A stretch of 10,404 nucleotides of DNA, taken from CAWIHA01 sp963835855 (GTDB lineage Bacteria; Acidobacteriota; Terriglobia; Bryobacterales; Bryobacteraceae). The number at the start of each line of letters is the position of its first letter. The first letter of the stretch is position 1. The DNA lies in NCBI GenBank assembly GCA_963835855.1, contig CAWIHA010000002.1, positions 1-10,404 on the forward strand. Reading direction: 5' to 3'. The position numbers and the translations under genes were made by a program. This document shows positions 5,650 through 10,404 of this stretch, piece after piece. Below the pieces are notes generated by a model. That model saw only the letters and a list, made by a program, of their open reading frames with translations. It made no database searches and was not told the origin of the DNA.

Positions 5650-6948
5650 ATGCGATTTTTTCGCGCCTTTTCCTTTTGCGGACTCGCGTGCTCCTGTACG
5701 TTCTTGATGGCCCAGCAGGCGCAGCCATCCACGCCGAAGCAGCGCATTCACGCCGCGCGCGAGCTAGCCAAGCAAGGCCCGGACGGTATCCCGAAACTCC
5801 AGGCCATGCTCTCCGACCCGGCCGCCGAAGTGCGGATCGAAGCCGTCAAGTTGATCGTAGAGATCGATACGAAGCTGAGCCTCGACCCGCTGATTCAGGC
5901 CACGCGCGATAACGAGCCCGAAGTCCAGATCCGCGCCACCGACGGACTAGTGAATTTCTACCTGCCCGGCTACGTCCGCACCGGCCTCAGTGCGTCGCTG
6001 CACCGCGTTGGCGCAGCTCTGAAGGCGCGATTCACGGAGACGAACGATCAAGTCGTCGATCCGTACGTCCAGGTGCGCTCCGAGGTCATAACGGCCCTCG
6101 GCAAGCTCGCCAGCGGCGGTGTCACGATGGAATCCCGCGCCAACGCCGCCCGCGCCGTAGGCATCCTGCGCGGCCGCGGCGCCATCCCCGGCCTCATCCA
6201 GGCGTTGCATTCAAAGGATGACCAGCTCATCTACGAGAGCCTGAACGCGCTCCAGAAGATCGGCGACCCCAGCGCCGGGCCTAAAGTCTCCTTCCTGTTG
6301 AACGATTTGGATGAGAAGGTCCAGATCACCGCCATTGAAACCACCGGCTTGCTGCACAATCGCGACGCCCTGCGGCAACTGCGGAACGTGCTGGCCGGCT
6401 CAGGCAACATAAAGGTTCGCCGCGCCGCGCTCTCGGCGATCGCCATGATCCCGGACGAGTCCAGCCGCTCGATCTATAACAAATTCATCACAGACAGGGA
6501 CGACGGCCTGCGCGCCGCCGCTGCCGAAGGCTTCGGCCGGCTTAAGAACCGCGCGGACCTGCCAGCGCTCGAAAAGCATTTCGACGATGAGGGGAAGATG
6601 CCGCCGCGCCTTGCGCTCGCGTTCGCGCTGGTGGACCTGGGCAAAACCGAAGTCTCGGAGTTCAGCCCGCTGCAATACCTCATCAATACTCTGAATTCCT
6701 CGGCCTGGCGGGGCGTTTCACGCGCGTACCTGATCGAGCTGGCGCGCGACCCGCTGGTGCGGCGTCCCCTCCAGGAGGCCACGAAGGGCGGCACCAAGGA
6801 CGAGAAGATCGATCTCGCTCAGATCCTCGGCGCGAGCGGCGGCAAGGAAACCGTCCCGTGCCTCGAAGCGCTCTCGCACGACGGCGATAGCGACGTGGCC
6901 GAGGCCTCGCTCAATGCGCTCCGGACGCTGAAAGCGCGGCTAAACTGA
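5650..6948 (+). CDS. exported HEAT-repeat protein
   Basis: A 432-residue protein with a signal peptide (MRFFRAFSFCGLACSCTFL, cleavage probably after MA or AQQA), then helical HEAT/PBS-lyase-type repeats through to the end. Repeat signatures include LQAMLSDPAAEVRIEAVKLI (50-69), DNEPEVQIRATDGLV (87-101), NDLDEKVQITAIETTGLL (218-235), GSGNIKVRRAALSAIAMI (250-267), TDRDDGLRAAAAEGFGRL (281-298) and DGDSDVAEASLNALRTL (411-427). Such repeats form a curved protein-binding scaffold. There is no catalytic motif, so the role is presumably protein contact in the periplasm or outside the cell. Three Cys within the signal peptide (10, 14, 16) do not form a good lipobox (GLAC lacks the Leu at -3), so I do not call it a lipoprotein. 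It follows mqnD by 28 nt, but a functional link is not evident. Confidence 0.85.
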   Translation: MRFFRAFSFCGLACSCTFLMAQQAQPSTPKQRIHAARELAKQGPDGIPKLQAMLSDPAAEVRIEAVKLIVEIDTKLSLDPLIQATRDNEPEVQIRATDGLVNFYLPGYVRTGLSASLHRVGAALKARFTETNDQVVDPYVQVRSEVITALGKLASGGVTMESRANAARAVGILRGRGAIPGLIQALHSKDDQLIYESLNALQKIGDPSAGPKVSFLLNDLDEKVQITAIETTGLLHNRDALRQLRNVLAGSGNIKVRRAALSAIAMIPDESSRSIYNKFITDRDDGLRAAAAEGFGRLKNRADLPALEKHFDDEGKMPPRLALAFALVDLGKTEVSEFSPLQYLINTLNSSAWRGVSRAYLIELARDPLVRRPLQEATKGGTKDEKIDLAQILGASGGKETVPCLEALSHDGDSDVAEASLNALRTLKARLN

Positions 6949-7184
6949 TCGTCCGGGTGTGAGCGCGCACGAGCGGTCTCCATCAGAGCCTGAAGTGCTC
7001 GGTTGAACGTCGTTATTCTTGGGGCGTCCGCACTCTCTGCCAAGGGCGCGGCGCATGGGCCGAACGGGAAGCCGGATATCTGGAATAGGGGCTAGAGACG
7101 GATCCACTATACGAGGAACGCAAGATTCCGCCGCCCGCAGAGGAAACGGCCTCCGGCGGCGCCGAGGCCCGGGGAGCTTCGAAG
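6949..7184. other. non-coding gap between the HEAT gene and chrA
   Basis: I see no convincing gene, terminator or promoter in most of this stretch. An in-frame TAG at 7086-7088 limits how far upstream the chrA frame can reach. From 7089 the chrA frame is open and reads GLETDPLYEERKIPPPAEE, which could be the true hydrophilic N-terminus of the transporter, but it holds no ATG, GTG or TTG. Confidence 0.5.
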
Positions 7185-8324
7185 CTGCCGGAGCTGGCGT
7201 GGCTGTTCCTGCGCCTCGGCTCGACGGCATTTGGCGGCCCAGCGGCTCATATCGCCATGATGGAAGACGAAGTGGTCAGGCGAAAGCACTGGCTCACTCG
7301 CGAGCAGTTCCTTGACCTCCTGGGCGCCACCAATCTGATCCCCGGGCCAAACTCCACCGAGATGACAATTCATATCGGCTACCGGCGCGCGGGCTGGCCG
7401 GGGCTCATCGTGGCCGGAGCTTGCTTCATCGTTCCTGCGACAATTCTGGTTACGTGCATCGCCTGGGCCTATGTGCGCTTTGGAAGCTTGCCACAAGCGG
7501 CCGGAATTTTATACGGGGTGAAGCCGGTTGTGATCGCCATCGTCGCGCAGGCGATGTGGCGCCTGGCACGGACCGCGGTGAAGACGAAACCTCTGGGCCT
7601 GCTTGGGCTGGCCTCAGCGGGCTGCGCCCTGGCCGGGATGGGCGCGTTGCTCATTCTCGCTGCGGCTGGAACACTGGCCGGTTTCTGCGAATGGGCAAAA
7701 TCAGGCCGGCGTCGGATCTCGGCCACGATTGCGCTCGCCGCCATCGCAGCCGCGGTCTTGCTGGCCGAGTTCGCACCGGCGGCCGCGTGGTCCCATCAAC
7801 CTGTGGGGCCCGGATCGCGCGCTCTGTTCCTATACTTCCTGAAAGTGGGCTCGGTGCTCTACGGCAGCGGCTATGTCCTGTTGGCCTTCCTCCAGACGGA
7901 TCTCGTCAGACACTGGCATTGGCTTACCGCCCGGCAGTTGCTGGATGCCGTGGCCGTGGGGCAGATTACGCCCGGCCCCGTTTTCACGACAGCGACGTTC
8001 ATTGGCTATCTATTGACAGGCCTGCGCGGGGCTGTGGCCGCCACGGTGGCGATTTTCCTGCCTTCGTTCTTCTTTTGCGCAATCAGCGGCCCACTGGTTC
8101 CACGGTTGCGCAGGTCCAGGATTGCCGGGGCGTTCCTGGATGGCGTGATCGTAGCCTCGCTGGCGCTTATGACCGCAGTAGCGTGGGAGCTGGTCCGCGC
8201 GGCGCTGGTGGACGCGTTTACCGTCTTGCTGGCGGCCGCCAGCGCGATCGTTCTGTTTCGTTATCGCCTGAATTCCGGATGGCTTGTCTTAGGCGGCGCG
8301 GTTCTGGGGCTTGTGCTCTCGTAG
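7185..8324 (+). CDS. chrA: ChrA-type chromate transporter, start unclear
   Basis: A two-domain inner-membrane chromate ion transporter (CHR family, long form), which exports chromate in characterised members. Counting from the ATG at 7257 (355 aa): WLTREQFLDLLGATNLIPGP (12-31) and HIGYRRAGWPG (39-49) mark the first CHR domain; FLKVGSVLYGSGYV (194-207), WLTARQLLDAVAVGQITPGP (222-241), FIGYLLTG (248-255) and IFLPSFFF (266-273) mark the second. About ten membrane segments are visible. The conserved first helix and the FGGPAAHI motif of CHR proteins are coded before that ATG (LPELAWLFLRLGSTAFGGPA, from 7185), so the ATG is too late. There is no ATG, GTG or TTG in frame between the TAG at 7086 and 7257. 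I give the CTG at 7185 (GGGGAG 8 nt upstream) as a provisional start; a frameshift or another rare start farther upstream is also possible. Confidence 0.85.
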   Translation: MPELAWLFLRLGSTAFGGPAAHIAMMEDEVVRRKHWLTREQFLDLLGATNLIPGPNSTEMTIHIGYRRAGWPGLIVAGACFIVPATILVTCIAWAYVRFGSLPQAAGILYGVKPVVIAIVAQAMWRLARTAVKTKPLGLLGLASAGCALAGMGALLILAAAGTLAGFCEWAKSGRRRISATIALAAIAAAVLLAEFAPAAAWSHQPVGPGSRALFLYFLKVGSVLYGSGYVLLAFLQTDLVRHWHWLTARQLLDAVAVGQITPGPVFTTATFIGYLLTGLRGAVAATVAIFLPSFFFCAISGPLVPRLRRSRIAGAFLDGVIVASLALMTAVAWELVRAALVDAFTVLLAAASAIVLFRYRLNSGWLVLGGAVLGLVLS

Positions 8325-8332
8325 CGAGCCTT

Positions 8333-9103
8333 ATGAGGTCTGTCCGCTTCTGCGCCGCCGCGTTTCATCTCGTCGCTTTGGCGAACGTTGGGCGCGCTGG
8401 ACCGCCATTCTTTACCGATGACCCCGAGCCGGTGCCTTTCCACCACTGGGAAGCGTATTTGTTCTCTACGATGGACCGCGCCAGCTATGGCCAGTCGTTT
8501 CAGGCTCCTGCACTTGAGGTGAACGTAGGGGCAGCGCCGGATCTCCAGCTTCACCTCATCGTACCCCTGGCTCAGTTTGCGCCTCCCGGTGGGGTGTCCG
8601 CATACGGCATTGGCGATATCGAAACGGGTCTCAAGTATCGCTTTGTCCAAGAGACAACAACAAGACCGCAGATCGGTATTTTTCCGATGCTCGAGCTTCC
8701 TTCGGGGTCGGCAAGCCTGGGCCTCGGGAATGGCCGGATATGGGCGCGACTGCCGCTCTGGTTTCAGAAGAGCGAGGGTCCATGGACCACATACGGTGGC
8801 GGCGGTTGGGTCGTGAATTCCGCGCCGGGAATGCGCAGTCATCCCTTGGCTGGATGGCTGGTGCAGCGAGAGCTTACTAAGCGGATCACACTGGGAACCG
8901 AGATCTATTATGAAGGCACGCAGGGCTCAGGCTTCCCGGCGTTCGCGATTTCGACTTTCGGCGGCTATTATAACATTACCGAACATTTCAGTCTTCTATT
9001 CGATGCTGGGCGGCAAGTTGCCGGAGCGGCAAACACTGTGGCATATCTTGGCCTGTACTGGACCTGGGGACATTCAAGCCCAGGCGGAAAACGCCCGAGG
9101 TGA
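8333..9103 (+). CDS. outer-membrane beta-barrel protein (MetA-pathway/transporter-like)
   Basis: A 256-residue protein starting 8 nt after the chrA stop, so almost certainly in the same operon. Signal peptide MRSVRFCAAAFHLVALANVG with cleavage after RA, then the start GPPFFTDDPEPVPFHHWEAY (23-42), which is characteristic of exported proteins loosely annotated as transporter or phenol MetA-pathway proteins (Phenol_MetA_deg-like). The rest is a series of amphipathic strands with Gly and aromatics: LQLHLIVPLAQF (71-82), GIGDIETGLKYRF (92-104), IGIFPMLELPSG (114-125), WTTYGGGGWVVN (151-162), TLGTEIYYEG (186-195), TVAYLGLYWTWG (235-246). The aromatic-rich final strand near the end fits barrel insertion, although a short charged tail (HSSPGGKRPR) follows. 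Role unproven; position suggests passage of an anion or solute together with ChrA. Confidence 0.75.
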   Translation: MRSVRFCAAAFHLVALANVGRAGPPFFTDDPEPVPFHHWEAYLFSTMDRASYGQSFQAPALEVNVGAAPDLQLHLIVPLAQFAPPGGVSAYGIGDIETGLKYRFVQETTTRPQIGIFPMLELPSGSASLGLGNGRIWARLPLWFQKSEGPWTTYGGGGWVVNSAPGMRSHPLAGWLVQRELTKRITLGTEIYYEGTQGSGFPAFAISTFGGYYNITEHFSLLFDAGRQVAGAANTVAYLGLYWTWGHSSPGGKRPR

Positions 9104-9162
9104 TCCAGGGGTGATGAGCGCCGGAGAAGCGGTAGACTCGAAGCAGATACCGGTGCCAGCCA

Positions 9163-9191
9163 TTGCGTAAAGTGCATACATCCGTTATTTT
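9163..9191 (+). promoter_or_regulatory. possible promoter of the GH18 gene
   Basis: TTGCGT (9163-9168) and TATTTT (9186-9191) are separated by 17 bp in the 108-nt gap before the chitinase-like gene. Each half matches the consensus only partly (3/6 and 4/6). The local AT-rich patch in GC-rich DNA supports the call. Confidence 0.35.
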
Positions 9192-9199
9192 TGAATTCT

Positions 9200-9204
9200 G
9201 GAGG
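9200..9204 (+). promoter_or_regulatory. ribosome binding site for the GH18 gene
   Basis: GGAGG lies 7 nt before the GTG at 9212 and fixes that start. It is the strongest ribosome-binding site in the window. Confidence 0.8.
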
Positions 9205-9211
9205 CTTTATC

Positions 9212-10404
9212 GTGTCACGAAATTCCGCACGGCGCCGGCACCGAGTGGTTTTGACGTGTTTGTTGGCCTTGGTTGCATACGTTTCTCAGCCGTTTGCGCA
9301 AGCGCACCATCATAGCAAGATTTTCGGGGGATACTTCGAAGAGTGGGGCAACTCTTACTCCGGTTACAACATTGCGGACCTGCAAAAGAATGGCGTCGCC
9401 GATCAATTGACGCACCTCATCTACGCCTTTGGCAATGTTACTGCGGCTGCTGCGCCCGCCTGCGCCATTGGCGATCCGGTGGCCGCCTACCAGAATTCGG
9501 CTGTTCCCAGTGTGAGCGGCAAGCCCTACACCGCGCCACTCTATGGGCATTTTGGCGCGATCCAACAGCTCAAGGCGCTCCATCCCAAGCTGAAAGTGTT
9601 GATGTCTCTGGGGGGGCAAGCGGGCAATCCTGCGGGCTTCGTGGCCGCCTCTAGCACCGCGGCCGGCCGCGCCGCACTCGCCGCTTCGTGCATCGACCTG
9701 TTTGTCAAAGGCAACATCGCCGCGGGCGTGACCGCTCCCGGCTTGTTTGACGGCTTTAATATCGATTGGGAATTTCCGGAAGCGGCGGATAAAGCCAATT
9801 TCACGGCCCTGCTAAGAGAGTTCCGCACGCAACTGAACGCCTTGGGGAAAACGACGGGTAAGAACTATGTCTTGACGTTCGATTCGCCTGCGAGCCCGAA
9901 GAAATATGTCAACATCGACCTTAAGGGCGCCGCCGCGCAAGTGGATTTCCTCACCATCGACGGCTACGACTATGCCGGAGCGTCGGACAAGCAAACCAAC
10001 GAGGCATCTTCCCTGTACGATACGGCTGCCGACCCCGTGGTTGCCGACCTCCGCAACATCGATGCGACCGTAAAAGCCTATCGCAAGGCGGGCGTGCCGG
10101 CAGCCAAGTACACTATGGGTTTGCCGCTGTATGCCGTCGGCTGGACGGGCGTCCCCAACGTGAACCACGGCTTGTACCAGAACGCAACTGGCGTTTCGCC
10201 AGTGCTCTTGGCCAACGGATCGGGTGTGTGTCCGAACCCGGGCCCGACTGCGACTTCGCCAGGTTGCGACACCCTGTTGACGGCGGGATTCTTGACCTAC
10301 TCGACGATCGAGAACCTCACGAACAAGAACGGGTACACCGCTTGGTACGATTCGGCAAGGGTTGGCGCGACGCTTTACAACCCAGCCGCCGGGACCTTCT
10401 ATAC
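9212..10404 (+). CDS. secreted GH18 chitinase-like glycoside hydrolase, 3' partial
   Basis: An open frame of 397 codons from the GTG at 9212 runs off the window edge without a stop. The first ~30 residues are a signal peptide: a basic start with RRRHR, hydrophobic VVLTCLLALVAYV, and likely cleavage after FAQA. The mature start has a short HHH. The GH18 barrel follows: KIFGGYFEEWG (36-46, first strand), THLIYAFGNV (67-76), KVLMSLGGQ (128-136, the SxGG motif), and the active site DGFNIDWEFP (180-189), with Glu187 as acid/base and Asp185 preserved. FLTIDGYDYAG (246-256) holds the conserved Tyr-Asp of strand 6, and YTAWYDS (375-381) the late Trp. The enzyme should cut beta-1,4-GlcNAc polymers such as chitin outside the cell. 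The DxxDxDxE motif has Asn183 in place of its second Asp. A long insert with Cys at 340 and 352 lies between strands 7 and 8. Any binding domain would lie beyond the window. Confidence 0.9.
   Translation, partial: MSRNSARRRHRVVLTCLLALVAYVSQPFAQAHHHSKIFGGYFEEWGNSYSGYNIADLQKNGVADQLTHLIYAFGNVTAAAAPACAIGDPVAAYQNSAVPSVSGKPYTAPLYGHFGAIQQLKALHPKLKVLMSLGGQAGNPAGFVAASSTAAGRAALAASCIDLFVKGNIAAGVTAPGLFDGFNIDWEFPEAADKANFTALLREFRTQLNALGKTTGKNYVLTFDSPASPKKYVNIDLKGAAAQVDFLTIDGYDYAGASDKQTNEASSLYDTAADPVVADLRNIDATVKAYRKAGVPAAKYTMGLPLYAVGWTGVPNVNHGLYQNATGVSPVLLANGSGVCPNPGPTATSPGCDTLLTAGFLTYSTIENLTNKNGYTAWYDSARVGATLYNPAAGTFY

Noticed and set aside
4773..5747. A 324-codon open frame on the minus strand opposite mqnD
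   Set aside because: It lies entirely antisense to a well-supported gene, and its product is a charged, low-complexity sequence with no family signature. Long antisense frames are expected in GC-rich coding DNA.
7421..8332. Long plus-strand frame running in from inside chrA to the barrel gene
   Set aside because: Upstream of the ATG at 8333 it is an out-of-frame reading of chrA with Arg/Gly-rich nonsense. The real gene begins with the signal peptide at 8333.
1..10404. CRISPR array, tRNA/rRNA, insertion sequence or phage genes
   Set aside because: I looked for regular spaced repeats, tRNA-like cloverleaves, transposase motifs and terminal inverted repeats on both strands and found none.

Overview
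All supportable genes in this GC-rich window lie on the + strand. The content suggests a Gram-negative, soil-type bacterium, most likely an acidobacterium of the Solibacter/Bryobacter kind. The evidence is a futalosine-pathway (MqnD-type) menaquinone enzyme, an outer-membrane barrel protein, many exported proteins of unknown role, and start sites placed directly behind -10-like boxes. This placement is inferred from protein style, not from a marker gene.

Layout. (1) Positions 2-2739 hold a run of exported proteins: the 3' part of a SleB-like cell-wall hydrolase, whose last ~60 codons are in a shifted frame; two tandem, mutually related secreted proteins of unknown family (884-1688, itself frameshifted, and 1706-2560); and a 54-residue secreted peptide (2575-2739). 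Spacing is very tight throughout, so they look co-transcribed. (2) Positions 2789-4599 hold a membrane-anchored family 2 glycosyltransferase and a stand-alone histidine phosphotransfer (Hpt) domain. They are followed by a cluster of mutually exclusive stem-loops (4578-4670). (3) Positions 4710-6948 hold an MqnD-type gene behind an unusual 17-bp phased repeat, then an exported HEAT-repeat protein. (4) Positions 7185-9103 hold a two-domain ChrA chromate transporter followed 8 nt later by an outer-membrane beta-barrel protein. The transporter's first membrane segment is coded upstream of any normal start codon. (5) Positions 9212-10404 hold the 5' part of a secreted GH18 chitinase-like enzyme that runs off the window edge.

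The genes do not form one pathway. The common theme is the envelope: cell-wall and chitin hydrolysis, polysaccharide synthesis, inner- and outer-membrane transport, and exported proteins of unknown role. I did not find a defence system, CRISPR array, mobile element, tRNA or rRNA. The most notable points are the two broken frames near the left edge, the missing start of the chromate transporter, the tandem secreted paralogue pair with its small companion, and two structured intergenic regions flanking the approach to mqnD.
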